A stretch of DNA of 42,071 nucleotides from Candidatus Bacteroides merdigallinarum (GCA_019116285.1 DXBX01000051.1:1-42071); one strand, 5' to 3'. Shown: positions 25,379 to 33,748, counted from the stretch's first letter. The notes: generated by a model not told the origin, from the letters alone. Program-made: numbers and translations.

Positions 25379-25422
25379 GGGAGAACGGCGTCACACGGCT
25401 GTCACGCATGTTTCAAAGGCTT

Positions 25423-25471
25423 GTAATTTGGTTACATGTAACGAAAGTGACAGGTTTTGTAACCAAATTAC
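25423..25471. promoter_or_regulatory. Inverted repeat upstream of the susC promoter, candidate activator site
   Basis: Perfect 13-bp arms GTAATTTGGTTAC (25423-25435) and GTAACCAAATTAC (25459-25471), plus an internal palindrome GTTACATGTAAC (25431-25442). It lies 45-93 bp upstream of the -7 box, the distance expected for an activator such as the fructan hybrid regulator. Confidence 0.55.
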
Positions 25472-25621
25472 CAGCCAAAGGTACAGATTCTACCCGAAAA
25501 AGTGAATCCTTCCCGTCGCTTTCCTCCGCCCTGCCCCGCGGAAAAACAAGGAAAGCGGGCGGAAAAACTTCTCAAAGCCGCCGAAAAACTTGCCGAAGTA
25601 TGGAAAAAACTCTATTTCCAG

Positions 25622-25705
25622 GCTGGAAATATATATTTCTAAGCTGAAAATGTACATTTCTAAGCTGGAAATATACATTTTTAGGCTGGAAATAAAACTT
25701 TCAAG
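25622..25705. repeat. Four tandem 21-bp repeats with palindromic cores
   Basis: Units at 25622, 25643, 25664 and 25685, each 21 bp, of the form GCTGGAAATATATATTTCTAA. The GAAATATATATTTC-type core is self-complementary in the first three; the fourth has decayed. The period of seven codons is open in both directions, giving LEIYISK-like peptides. Confidence 0.85.
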
Positions 25706-25801
25706 CGGCTTTGAGCATCTTTTTATACGGATTCGAAAACTTTTTCAGCGGCTTCGGGAACTTTTTCCGAAGGATTGGCCGGTTAATCCCGAGACAATGC
25801 G

Positions 25802-25809
25802 TATCTTTG
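25802..25809 (+). promoter_or_regulatory. -7 box (TATCTTTG) for the antitoxin-like gene
   Basis: TAnnTTTG match 27 bp upstream of ATG 25836; a TTGG about 23 bp upstream is a poor -33 candidate. Confidence 0.5.
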
Positions 25810-25835
25810 TACATAAATCCAATAAAAGAAAAACG

Positions 25836-26078
25836 ATGAGAGCAACCATTTCTTTAGACAGCCTGTGGGCAATCATACAGTCCCTCTCCTTCAACAACCG
25901 GAAGTGGCTGTCCGACAAACTGCAGGAGAGCCTCCGCGAAGAAGAGACTGAGTATATCAGCAAGGAAGAAATCCTGACGGGAATCGATGCCGGGCTGAAA
26001 GACCTGAAATTGATAAGAGAAGGAAAACTGGACGTAATGTCTGCGGAAGAATTCTTAGAAGAACTAGAGGATTACTAA
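25836..26078 (+). CDS. Small antitoxin-like protein, no toxin partner visible
   Basis: 80-residue acidic protein starting MRATISLDSLWAIIQSLS. A short N-terminal segment with a helix-turn-helix-like pattern is followed by charged helices (SDKLQESLREEETEYISKEEILTGIDAGLKDLKLIREGKL) and an acidic tail ending FLEELEDY. The overall plan resembles Bacteroidetes antitoxin-like proteins normally followed by a RelE/ParE toxin. None follows here: the next gene is an unrelated peptidase 110 bp on with its own promoter. ATG 25836 is chosen because the -7 box at 25802 would lie inside a longer reading frame. Function is unproven. Confidence 0.65.
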   Translation: MRATISLDSLWAIIQSLSFNNRKWLSDKLQESLREEETEYISKEEILTGIDAGLKDLKLIREGKLDVMSAEEFLEELEDY

Positions 26079-26139
26079 AGAAAAACGAGTTGAAATAAGA
26101 AATGAACGGGAAAACACATCCCACTCCACATTTTTATAT

Positions 26140-26147
26140 TACCTTTG
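26140..26147 (+). promoter_or_regulatory. -7 box (TACCTTTG) for the C1 peptidase gene
   Basis: Consensus box 42 bp upstream of ATG 26189, supporting that start over an upstream in-frame ATG at 26102. Confidence 0.55.
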
Positions 26148-26188
26148 CCCGAAATTCATTTATAAACACAATAATCTTAGTAATAACA

Positions 26189-27373
26189 ATGAGAAAATCC
26201 GTACTGATTGCCGCGCTGGGCCTGATGTCCCTGACCGCGGTCGCACAAGACGCCCCGAAAGAAGAGGGCTTCGTCTTCACCACTGTGAAAGAAAACCCCA
26301 TTACCAGCATCAAGGACCAGCACCGTTCGAGCACGTGCTGGAGCTTCTCCAGCCTCGGATTCCTGGAGGCCGAACTGCTCCGCATGGGCAAGGGCACGTA
26401 TGACTTCTCCGAGATGTTCGTCGTACACCACACGATGGTGGACCGCGCCGTCAACTATGTGCGCTACCACGGCGACGCCTCCTTCTCGCCCGGCGGCAGC
26501 TTCTACGACATCATCTTCTGCCTGAAGAACTATGGCCTCGTGCCGCAGGAAGCCATGCCCGGCATCATGTATGGCGACTCCCTGCCCGTACACACCGAGC
26601 TGGACGCCGTGGCAGGCGCCTACACGCAAGCCATCGGCAAGGGCCGCTACAGCAAGCTGACACCCGTGTGGAAGAAGGGGCTCAGCGCCATCTATGACAC
26701 CTACCTGGGCAAGTGCCCCGAGACCTTCACCTACCAGGGCAAGGAATACACGCCGAAGAGCTTCGCCGAATCGCTGGGCCTCAACCCGGATGACTACGTA
26801 TCCTTGACTTCCTACACGCACCATCCCTTCTACACGCAGTTCTCCATCGAGATCCAGGACAACTGGCGCAACGCCCTGTCCTACAACCTGCCGCTGGACG
26901 AGCTGATGGCCGTGATGGACAACGCCATCAAGACGGGCTACACCTTCGCCTGGGGCAGTGACGTCAGCGAACAGGGCTTCACCCGCGACGGTATCGCCGT
27001 AATGCCCGACGCCGACCGTGCTTCCGAGATGACGGGCAGCGACATGGCCCGCTGGATTGGCCTCTCCGCCGCCGACAAGCGCAAGGAAATGACCTCGAAG
27101 CCCATGCCCGAGATGGAAATCACGCAGGAGATGCGCCAAGTGGCCTTCGACAACTGGGAGACGACGGACGACCACGGCATGCTGATCTACGGCATCGCCA
27201 AGGACCAGACCGGCAAGGAATACTTCATGGTGAAGAACTCCTGGGGCGAGAGCGGCAAGTACAAAGGCATCTGGTATGCTTCGAAAGCCTTCGTGGCCTA
27301 CAAGACGATGAACATCCTCGTTCACAAGGATGCACTGCCCAAGGACATCAAGAAGAAGCTGGGGCTGAAATAA
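26189..27373 (+). CDS. Exported C1-family aminopeptidase (PepC / bleomycin hydrolase-like)
   Basis: 394-residue papain-like cysteine peptidase. Residues 1-20 form a signal peptide (MRKSVLIAALGLMSLTAVAQ), so unlike cytosolic PepC it is exported to the periplasm or surface. The catalytic Cys lies in DQHRSSTCWSFSS, the His in DDHGMLIYGIAKD and the Asn in VKNSWGE, in the family order. The C1B group trims N-terminal residues from peptides. It is followed by a strong terminator and stands alone. Confidence 0.92.
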   Translation: MRKSVLIAALGLMSLTAVAQDAPKEEGFVFTTVKENPITSIKDQHRSSTCWSFSSLGFLEAELLRMGKGTYDFSEMFVVHHTMVDRAVNYVRYHGDASFSPGGSFYDIIFCLKNYGLVPQEAMPGIMYGDSLPVHTELDAVAGAYTQAIGKGRYSKLTPVWKKGLSAIYDTYLGKCPETFTYQGKEYTPKSFAESLGLNPDDYVSLTSYTHHPFYTQFSIEIQDNWRNALSYNLPLDELMAVMDNAIKTGYTFAWGSDVSEQGFTRDGIAVMPDADRASEMTGSDMARWIGLSAADKRKEMTSKPMPEMEITQEMRQVAFDNWETTDDHGMLIYGIAKDQTGKEYFMVKNSWGESGKYKGIWYASKAFVAYKTMNILVHKDALPKDIKKKLGLK

Positions 27374-27397
27374 ACTCTTTATACCTAATTTAATAAA

Positions 27398-27432
27398 AGG
27401 GACTGACTACAAAAGTGGCCAGTCCTTTTTTA
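27398..27432 (+). terminator. Rho-independent terminator of the C1 peptidase gene
   Basis: Arms GGACTGACTAC and GTGGCCAGTCC pair around AAAA with one internal mismatch, followed by TTTTTTATTT. Confidence 0.88.
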
Positions 27433-27442
27433 TTTCCCGCCT

Positions 27443-27479
27443 CCAAATTTGGCGGATTCCCTCAAAATCCATAGCTTTA
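27443..27479 (+). promoter_or_regulatory. Promoter of the efflux operon with a palindrome over the -33 box
   Basis: TTTG (27448-27451), a 20-bp gap and TAGCTTTA (27472-27479) form a near-consensus promoter about 50 bp before the first gene. The -33 box lies inside the perfect palindrome CCAAATTTGG (27443-27452), flanked by CCGCC/GGCGG-like bases, a plausible repressor site. Confidence 0.55.
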
Positions 27480-27529
27480 CCCCCACAAACCATCCATACC
27501 TGCAAAACTGACTTAAAACTTCATTGACC

Positions 27530-28813
27530 ATGTGGAAACTGTATGTAATCTTGGCCCTGTCACTACTCACCGGCATCCCCCTCTCCGCCCAAGTGACCCT
27601 GGAAGAGTGCGTCAAGCTTGCGCAAGATAACTATCCGCTCATCCGGAAGTATGACCTGCTGGAGCAGACGAAGGACGTGAACCTGTCTGACATCCACAAG
27701 AGCTGGCTGCCGCAAATCAACGTGTATGCCCAGGGAACGGTGCAGAACGAGACTCCCTCCTTCCCCGAATCCCTGACGGAACTCATCAGCCAGACCGGCA
27801 CATCCATCTCCGGACTAAACGAGTGGCAATATAAAATAGGTGTGGACCTCAGCCAGAACATCTGGGACGGCGGTGCCTCGAAGTCACAACGCCGGATGGA
27901 ACGTGCCGAGGACACGGAGCGGAAGGCCGCATTGGACGTGCAGCTGTATGCCATCCGCCAGCGGGTGGAAGACCTGTACTTCGGCATCCTGCTCATCGAG
28001 GAACAGGCGGAGCAGACCCGCGCCATGCACTCCCTGCTGCAAAGCAACCTCGACAAGCTACAGGCCATGCTAGACAACGGCACCGCCTTGCAGAGCGACG
28101 TGGACATGGTGGAGGCGCAATGCCTCGGCACCGCCCAGCAGCTGACCCAAGCGGAAAGCATGGCGAAAAGCTACCGCAAGGTGCTGGAGATATTAATAGG
28201 AAAAAGTATCGCCGGACAAGAACTGGTGAGGCCGGACGCCACCCTACCCCAAGACCTGCTGTCCGCCCGCCCCGAACTGAGGCACTACGAGGCGCAACTG
28301 CAAGCCAACGAGGCCCGAAACGCCGGCATCACCGCCGGACTGATGCCCCGCATCGGACTGTTCGCCCAGGCCTATTACGGCTATCCGGGATTGGACTACT
28401 TCGAGAGCATGATGAACCGCGACCTGTCCTTCAATCTCCTGGCCGGCGTGAAGGTGTCCTGGAACATCGGCGCCTTCTACCACAAGAAGAACGACCGGCA
28501 GAAACTGCGCCTGTCATCGGACCACATCGCCGTAGAGCGTGACGTGTTCCTGTTCAACACCAGCATGCAGACCCGGTCGCAGCTGGACCGCATCGACGAG
28601 CTGAAGGCCGTCATGGCCAAGGACGACCGCATCGTGGAGCTGCGCCAGAATGTCCGCATGGCGGCCGAATCACAGCTGGGCAATGGGGTAATCGATGCCA
28701 CGGCCCTGCTGACCAAGCTGACGGACGAGAAGCAAGCCCGCCTCAACGCCTCTTACCACGAAATCCAACTTCTCCAAAGCATTTACCAACTCAAATATAC
28801 CCTGAACCAATGA
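27530..28813 (+). CDS. TolC-like outer-membrane efflux protein
   Basis: 427-residue outer-membrane channel. Signal peptide at 1-20 (MWKLYVILALSLLTGIPLSAQ), then two OEP repeats beginning VTLEECVKLAQDNYPLI and a later coiled-coil repeat (LSARPELRHYEAQLQANEARN...). It forms the trimeric exit duct of a tripartite pump. It is first of six genes and overlaps the next by 4 bp (ATGA), showing translational coupling. An upstream in-frame TTG at 27524 is disregarded. Confidence 0.93.
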   Translation: MWKLYVILALSLLTGIPLSAQVTLEECVKLAQDNYPLIRKYDLLEQTKDVNLSDIHKSWLPQINVYAQGTVQNETPSFPESLTELISQTGTSISGLNEWQYKIGVDLSQNIWDGGASKSQRRMERAEDTERKAALDVQLYAIRQRVEDLYFGILLIEEQAEQTRAMHSLLQSNLDKLQAMLDNGTALQSDVDMVEAQCLGTAQQLTQAESMAKSYRKVLEILIGKSIAGQELVRPDATLPQDLLSARPELRHYEAQLQANEARNAGITAGLMPRIGLFAQAYYGYPGLDYFESMMNRDLSFNLLAGVKVSWNIGAFYHKKNDRQKLRLSSDHIAVERDVFLFNTSMQTRSQLDRIDELKAVMAKDDRIVELRQNVRMAAESQLGNGVIDATALLTKLTDEKQARLNASYHEIQLLQSIYQLKYTLNQ

Positions 28814-29697
28814 AACAGACAGCTTTACTCTCCGCACTCGTGATACTGCTGGCCGCATGCCGGCACTCGGAAGACTATGACGCCACCGGCATCTTCGAGG
28901 CAACCACCGTGACCGTCTCCGCCGAAACCAGCGGCAAACTGGTGTCGTTCGCCATCGACGAGGGCGACAGCCTGCTGGCAGGACAACAGGCCGCACTGGT
29001 GGACACCACCCTGCTCGCCCTGCAACGGAAACAGCTGCACAGCCAACAATTGTCCACCGAGAAATCATCGCCCGACATCGCGGCACAGGCGGCGGCCCTG
29101 CGCTCGCAGATTGCCCACCAGCAGAACGAGTGCGACCGCATCGCCCGCCTGCTGGCCGACGGAGCCGCCACACAGAAACAAAGCGATGACGCCAACGCCC
29201 TGCTCCGCACCCTGCACGGACAACTGGAGGGTCTACTCTCCACGCTGGACAAGAACCGCAGCAGCCTCACCGAAAGCGCCTCCGCCCTGCAATATCAGCA
29301 AGAGCAGATAGAGGAACAGATACGCCGGAGCTGCATCACCGCACCGATAACCGGCACCGTCCTCCAGAAATATGCCGAGCAAGGCGAATATGCCACGCCG
29401 GGCCGTCCGCTCTTCCGAATGGCCAACCTCGATGACATCCATCTGCATTGCTACTTCACCGCCTCGCAACTGGCCCACCTCCGCCTCGGACAGGAAGTGA
29501 CCGTCATCGCCGACTTCGGCGGGGACGAGCAATATGAATATCCGGGCAAAATCATCTGGATAGCCCAGGAAAGCGAGTTCACGCCCAAGTCCATCCAGAC
29601 ACAGGATTCCCGCGCCAATCTGGTCTATGCCGCCAAGATCGCGGTGAAGAACGACGGCCGCCTGAAGCTCGGCCAATACGGGGAAGTACGCTTATGA
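28810..29697 (+). CDS. Periplasmic adaptor (HlyD/MFP family), lipoprotein
   Basis: 295-residue membrane-fusion protein with a lipobox (LLAAC, Cys17), linking the inner-membrane ABC pump to the TolC channel. A split biotinyl-lipoyl domain surrounds the long coiled coil: the first half is VSAETSGKLVSFAIDEGDSLLAGQ, the second ITAPITGTVLQKYAEQGEYATPGRP. The central helical hairpin is rich in Gln (about residues 75-165). It overlaps both neighbours by 4 bp. The set resembles E. coli YbhG-YbhFSR. Confidence 0.93.
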   Translation: MKQTALLSALVILLAACRHSEDYDATGIFEATTVTVSAETSGKLVSFAIDEGDSLLAGQQAALVDTTLLALQRKQLHSQQLSTEKSSPDIAAQAAALRSQIAHQQNECDRIARLLADGAATQKQSDDANALLRTLHGQLEGLLSTLDKNRSSLTESASALQYQQEQIEEQIRRSCITAPITGTVLQKYAEQGEYATPGRPLFRMANLDDIHLHCYFTASQLAHLRLGQEVTVIADFGGDEQYEYPGKIIWIAQESEFTPKSIQTQDSRANLVYAAKIAVKNDGRLKLGQYGEVRL

Positions 29698-30608
29698 AGA
29701 ATGCCATCGACATCCAAGACCTGACGAAACGGTACGGCAAGCTCACCGCCTTGGACCACGTGACGTTCTCCGTCCCCGAAGGCTCCCTGTTCGGCCTCAT
29801 CGGTCCGGACGGCGCGGGCAAGACAACGCTCTACCAGATACTGACCACCCTGCTCAGTCCTGACGAAGGCTCCGCTACCGTGGCAGGCCTGGACGTGGTG
29901 AAGGACTTCCGGACGTTGCGCACCGAGATAGGCTACATGCCGGAGCGGTTCTCCCTCTATCCCGACCTGACCGTCCGCGAGAACCTACACTTCTTCGCCT
30001 CGCTGTTTGGCGTGGGCGTAAAGGACAACTTCGACCTGATATCCCCGATATTCAGCCAGTTGGAGAAGTTCCCCAACCGCCGCGCCGGAGCCTTGTCGGG
30101 TGGCATGAAGCAGAAGCTCGCCCTGAGTTGCGCACTGATACACCGCCCCAAGGTCCTGCTTCTGGACGAACCCACCACCGGCGTAGATGCCGTGTCGCGC
30201 AGCGAGTTCTGGGATATGCTGGCCACACTGAAGTCGCAAGGCATCACCATCCTGGTCTCCACCTCCTACATGGACGAGGCCGAGCGGTGCGAACGCATCG
30301 CCCTGCTCCATAAAGGCAAGGTCCTCGATGTGAACACGCCCGCCGAACTGATCAAGGGAACAGACAAGAACCTGTACAACGCCTCGGCCACCCAAATGTA
30401 TCCGCTGTTGGAAGCCCTCCGCACCTTGCCCGGCGTGAAGGACTGCTACACCTTTGGCGCCACGCTGCATGTGGTGACGGAAGAGGGCTTCAACCCGGAC
30501 GAAGCAGCCGACAGGCTCCGCCGGGAAGGGCTGACAGATACCCGCATTTGGCCTGCTCAAGGCAACATAGAAGATTTGTTCATTAAATTGGTCCAAAACG
30601 ATGAATGA
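29694..30608 (+). CDS. ABC transporter ATP-binding protein (first NBD of the efflux pump)
   Basis: 304-residue nucleotide-binding subunit. Walker A GPDGAGKTT, signature LSGGMKQKLALSCALI, Walker B VLLLDEPTTGVD, and H-loop region ILVSTSYMDEAERCE, with a C-terminal extension of about 70 residues. It overlaps the second ATPase by 8 bp. In E. coli YbhF the two NBDs are fused in one chain; here they are separate and presumably pair as a heterodimer. Confidence 0.95.
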   Translation: MKNAIDIQDLTKRYGKLTALDHVTFSVPEGSLFGLIGPDGAGKTTLYQILTTLLSPDEGSATVAGLDVVKDFRTLRTEIGYMPERFSLYPDLTVRENLHFFASLFGVGVKDNFDLISPIFSQLEKFPNRRAGALSGGMKQKLALSCALIHRPKVLLLDEPTTGVDAVSRSEFWDMLATLKSQGITILVSTSYMDEAERCERIALLHKGKVLDVNTPAELIKGTDKNLYNASATQMYPLLEALRTLPGVKDCYTFGATLHVVTEEGFNPDEAADRLRREGLTDTRIWPAQGNIEDLFIKLVQNDE

Positions 30609-31344
30609 AGCAACCGTCATATCCGTCAAAGACCTCACCAAGAGGTTCGGCCATTTCACCGCCGTAGACCATATCACCCTGCAAGTCCGCCGGGGAGAAA
30701 TCTTCGGCTTCCTGGGAGCCAACGGCGCCGGCAAGACCACCGCCATGCGCATGCTGTGCGGACTTAGCTTCCCCACCTCCGGCAGCGGCACCGTGGCCGG
30801 GTACGACATCCTCCGTCAGGCGGAGGACATCAAGCGGCACATCGGCTACATGAGCCAGAAATTCTCGCTCTACGAAGAGCTGACCGTGTGGGAAAACCTG
30901 AACCTTTTCGGCACCATCTATGGCATGTCCGCCAAGGACATCCGGGAAAAGGCCGAAACCGCCTTCCGTACCTTGGGTATGGAAGACCTGCGGAAGGTCC
31001 GGGTCAAGGAAATCCCCCTCGGCTGGAAACAGAAGCTGGCCTTCATCGCCGCCACCCTGCACGCGCCAGACATCGTATTCCTGGACGAACCGACCGGCGG
31101 CGTGGATCCTGCCACGCGACGCAAGTTCTGGGAAATGATCTACCGGGCATCCTCGGAAGGCATGACGGTTTTCGTGACCACCCACTACCTGGACGAAGCC
31201 GAGTATTGCCACCGCATCTCCATCATGGTGGACGGACGCATCCAGGCCCTGGACAGTCCGGCAGGATTGAAACGACAATACCGGGGCGAGACGATGGACG
31301 AGGTATTCCGCATCGTGGCGAAAGATGCCCAAAGGACCGATTAA
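30601..31344 (+). CDS. ABC transporter ATP-binding protein (second NBD, degenerate signature)
   Basis: 247-residue subunit with Walker A GANGAGKTT and Walker B IVFLDEPTGGVD. The signature loop is LGWKQ rather than LSGGQ, so one of the two ATP sites of the heterodimer is probably non-canonical, as I recall for the second half of YbhF. It overlaps the previous gene by 8 bp and is followed by the permeases. Confidence 0.94.
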   Translation: MNEATVISVKDLTKRFGHFTAVDHITLQVRRGEIFGFLGANGAGKTTAMRMLCGLSFPTSGSGTVAGYDILRQAEDIKRHIGYMSQKFSLYEELTVWENLNLFGTIYGMSAKDIREKAETAFRTLGMEDLRKVRVKEIPLGWKQKLAFIAATLHAPDIVFLDEPTGGVDPATRRKFWEMIYRASSEGMTVFVTTHYLDEAEYCHRISIMVDGRIQALDSPAGLKRQYRGETMDEVFRIVAKDAQRTD

Positions 31345-31357
31345 ACAATCATACATT

Positions 31358-32404
31358 ATGACGATATTCCAATCACTCATCAAGAAAGAGGTGCTTCACC
31401 TCCTGCGCGACCCACGCACGGTGACGGTGGTGCTGGTCATGCCCGTCGTGCTGCTCTTGCTGTTCGGCTTCGCCATCTCCACCGAGGTCAACAACGTGAG
31501 GGTCATCGCCGTAGTAGAGCAACATACAGATGAAACCAAAGGAATCATAGACCGCCTCCGCGTCAACTCCTATTTCACCTTCCAAGGCATCGTACCTCAC
31601 GATGAGGTGGAGAGCCTGCTGCGCAAGGGGGCTACGGATGCCGCCGTCGTGTTCCGCACAGAAGACGGAAAGCTGAGTCATCAGATTATCGTAGATGCCT
31701 CCAATACCAACATGGCACAGACTGCCACGGCTTACCTGGAGAGCGTCATCCGTTCCAGTACAGCTGTTCCCATCGTAACCCACACACTCTACAATCCACA
31801 ACTGAAAAGCGCGTACCACTTCGTGCCGGGCATCATGGGCATGATCTTCATCCTCATCTGCGCCATGATGACCTCCGTGTCCATCGTCAGCGAGAAGGAA
31901 TCCGGCACGATGAACCTGCTGCTGGTGTCGCCTGTACGTCCCCGGACCATCATCCTGGGCAAACTGGTGCCCTACTTCCTGCTGTCGTGCATCATCCTGA
32001 CGCTGGTGTTGGTGCTAAGCTATACGGTGCTGGGCATACCCATCTCCTTCAGTATCCTGCATGTGGTATGGGTAACCCTCCTGTATGTGGTGCTTGCCTT
32101 GGCCTTGGGACTGCTGGTTTCCACCCTCGCGGCCACGCAGGTAGCCGCCTTGCTGATTTCCGGCGTGATGTTCATGATTCCCGTAGTGCTGCTGTCCGGC
32201 ATGATTTTCCCGGTAGAAAACATGCCCCTACCCTTGCAATGGTTTACGTGCATCATCCCGGCCCGCTGGTACATCGCCGCCATACGGGTACTGATGATCC
32301 AGCAGCTGCCCATCGGGTACGTGCTGACGGAAGTCCTGGTGCTGGCGGGAATGACGATAGTCGTGCTGACCCTGGCCATCAAGAAGTTCAATGCTAAAAG
32401 ATGA
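31358..32404 (+). CDS. ABC-2 type permease (first)
   Basis: 348-residue inner-membrane subunit: one N-terminal membrane helix (VTVVLVMPVVLLLLFGFAI), a large periplasmic domain of about 130 residues, then five hydrophobic helices from about residue 160. SEKESGTMNLLLVSPVRPRTIILGKLVPY is the typical ABC-2 coupling motif. ATG 31358 lies 13 bp after the ATPase stop; an in-frame ATG at 31325 would overlap it. YbhS/YbhR-like; the substrate is unknown. Confidence 0.92.
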   Translation: MTIFQSLIKKEVLHLLRDPRTVTVVLVMPVVLLLLFGFAISTEVNNVRVIAVVEQHTDETKGIIDRLRVNSYFTFQGIVPHDEVESLLRKGATDAAVVFRTEDGKLSHQIIVDASNTNMAQTATAYLESVIRSSTAVPIVTHTLYNPQLKSAYHFVPGIMGMIFILICAMMTSVSIVSEKESGTMNLLLVSPVRPRTIILGKLVPYFLLSCIILTLVLVLSYTVLGIPISFSILHVVWVTLLYVVLALALGLLVSTLAATQVAALLISGVMFMIPVVLLSGMIFPVENMPLPLQWFTCIIPARWYIAAIRVLMIQQLPIGYVLTEVLVLAGMTIVVLTLAIKKFNAKR

Positions 32405-32411
32405 AAGATGT

Positions 32412-33521
32412 ATGAATGCAAGGATATTGAAGATACTGCTCAAGAAAGAAGTGGCCCTGATCAAACGGAATCCCATCATTCCCCGTCTGATCGTAGGAAT
32501 GCCCGTCCTGGTGATGCTGATTATCCCCCTCGTGACGACACTCGACGTGAAGAACGTGGGCGTGGCCGTAGTGGACAACGACCGCACGGAGTTGTCGCGG
32601 CGGATTATGTCGGACATGGATGCCTCGGACTACTTGTCCGTGACCGGCTGCTCCTTCAGCAACGACGAAGCGTTCCGGCAAATAGAGGAAGGCGAGGCGG
32701 ACGTCCTCGTCACCATCCCGAAAGACTTCCTGCGGGATTTGACCAACGGCAAGCAGCCCGAACTCGACTTGAAGGCCAACGGCGTGAATGCCACCAAAGG
32801 GATGTTGGGTGCCCAATATGCCACCCAGTCCATGGTCCATACCCTGACGCAATGGCAGGCGGAACAAGGCATCAGCCTTCCCCTGCCTACATCCGGCACG
32901 ATGAACCTGTACAACCCTACGCTCAACTTCCGCAACTACATGATACCGGCCCTCATGGTAGTGCTGCTCATCATCATCTGCGGCTTCCTGCCCGCCCTCA
33001 ATCTGGTCAGCGAGAAGGAGTCAGGCACCATCGAGGCGATGAACGTCACGCCCGTTGGAAGACTGGAGTTTGTCTTATCCAAGCTGATTCCCTACTGGGT
33101 CGTGGGCATCCTGGTCGTTACAGTCGGCATGCTTGTCGGCTGGCTGGTCTACGGGCTGGTGCCGGAGGGAAACGTCGCCCTGGTCTATCTGGCCGCCATC
33201 CTGTTCAGCCTCGTCATGTCCGCACTGGGCGTATTCATCGCCAACCGCTCGACGACCATTCTGCAAAGCATCTTCCTGATGTTCGCCTTCATCGTCATCT
33301 TCCAACTGATGAGCGGACTGTTCACCCCCATCGCCTCCATGCCCCGCTGGGCGCAATGCCTCACCTACGCCATCCCGCCGCGCTACTTCATCGAAATCAT
33401 GCGTTCGGTCTATCTGAAAGGTACCACGCTGGCTGACCTATGGACACAATACGCAGCCTTGGCCGGCTTCGCACTGGCACTATGTCTCGTGGCGGCGGGG
33501 ACGTATCGGAAGCGGGCGTGA
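32412..33521 (+). CDS. ABC-2 type permease (second)
   Basis: 369-residue inner-membrane partner of the first permease with the same plan: N-terminal helix (LIVGMPVLVMLIIPLVTTL), periplasmic domain, five C-terminal helices, and the motif SEKESGTIEAMNVTPVGRLEFVLSKLIPY. ATG 32412 lies 7 bp after the upstream stop; ATG 32391 is an in-frame alternative overlapping by 14 bp. It ends the six-gene operon; no clear terminator follows before the base composition changes. Confidence 0.92.
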   Translation: MNARILKILLKKEVALIKRNPIIPRLIVGMPVLVMLIIPLVTTLDVKNVGVAVVDNDRTELSRRIMSDMDASDYLSVTGCSFSNDEAFRQIEEGEADVLVTIPKDFLRDLTNGKQPELDLKANGVNATKGMLGAQYATQSMVHTLTQWQAEQGISLPLPTSGTMNLYNPTLNFRNYMIPALMVVLLIIICGFLPALNLVSEKESGTIEAMNVTPVGRLEFVLSKLIPYWVVGILVVTVGMLVGWLVYGLVPEGNVALVYLAAILFSLVMSALGVFIANRSTTILQSIFLMFAFIVIFQLMSGLFTPIASMPRWAQCLTYAIPPRYFIEIMRSVYLKGTTLADLWTQYAALAGFALALCLVAAGTYRKRA

Positions 33522-33679
33522 GTCGTCCAACTAAATGAATCATATATTACTATGAATCAAACGATTATATAATATTCCGGGTCTCGCATACATCCTAAGA
33601 GCCAATCAATATTTACTTTTAAGTCAAGAGAGGAGTAAAGCCACTCTATTGTAAATATGTTGTCAAACATATAAAATAT

Positions 33680-33745
33680 GAGTCTAAATCGGTTTACAAA
33701 TCAGATTTATTTCATAATTTTGTAAACCAAACATCATTTAGACTC
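33680..33745 (+). promoter_or_regulatory. Promoter of the HTH-cas12a operon inside nested inverted repeats
   Basis: TTTA (33693-33696), an 18-bp gap and TAATTTTG (33715-33722) resemble a Bacteroidetes promoter. An inner perfect repeat (GGTTTACAAA 33691-33700, TTTGTAAACC 33719-33728) covers both boxes. An outer perfect repeat (GAGTCTAAAT 33680-33689, ATTTAGACTC 33736-33745) ends 3 bp before the ATG. A third (ATATGTT/AACATAT, 33655-33672) lies just upstream. Such geometry suits autorepression by the HTH protein encoded next. Confidence 0.7.
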
Positions 33746-33748
33746 CTG

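Larger units (their letters stand above)
25293..25835. other. 543-bp non-coding region between susC and the small antitoxin-like gene
   Basis: Holds the susC leader, -7 box and inverted repeat on the minus-strand side, then a 21-bp tandem repeat (25622-25705), and the -7 box of the small gene on the plus side. Open frames through the repeat exist on both strands but consist mainly of repeat-encoded heptads, so I do not call them genes. Confidence 0.7.

Noticed and set aside
25590..25835. Upstream extension of the antitoxin-like gene through LEIYISK heptads
   Set aside because: The -7 box at 25802 lies inside it, and the heptads come from non-coding 21-bp repeats open on both strands.
33646..33656. 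CTATTGTAAAT upstream of the cas operon, one mismatch from the end of the CRISPR repeat; possible hidden Cas-regulating crRNA-like RNA
   Set aside because: The upstream half of the hairpin (TCTAC) is not preserved and cannot pair with GTAAA, so no Cas12a-type crRNA fold forms. An 11-bp near match in AT-rich sequence is weak evidence. Small-RNA sequencing could reopen it.
33680..33689. Similarity of the outer operator arm GAGTCTAAAT to the start of the CRISPR repeat (GTCTAGAAT)
   Set aside because: Only a short, gapped match, and the operator forms its own perfect inverted repeat; probably coincidence.
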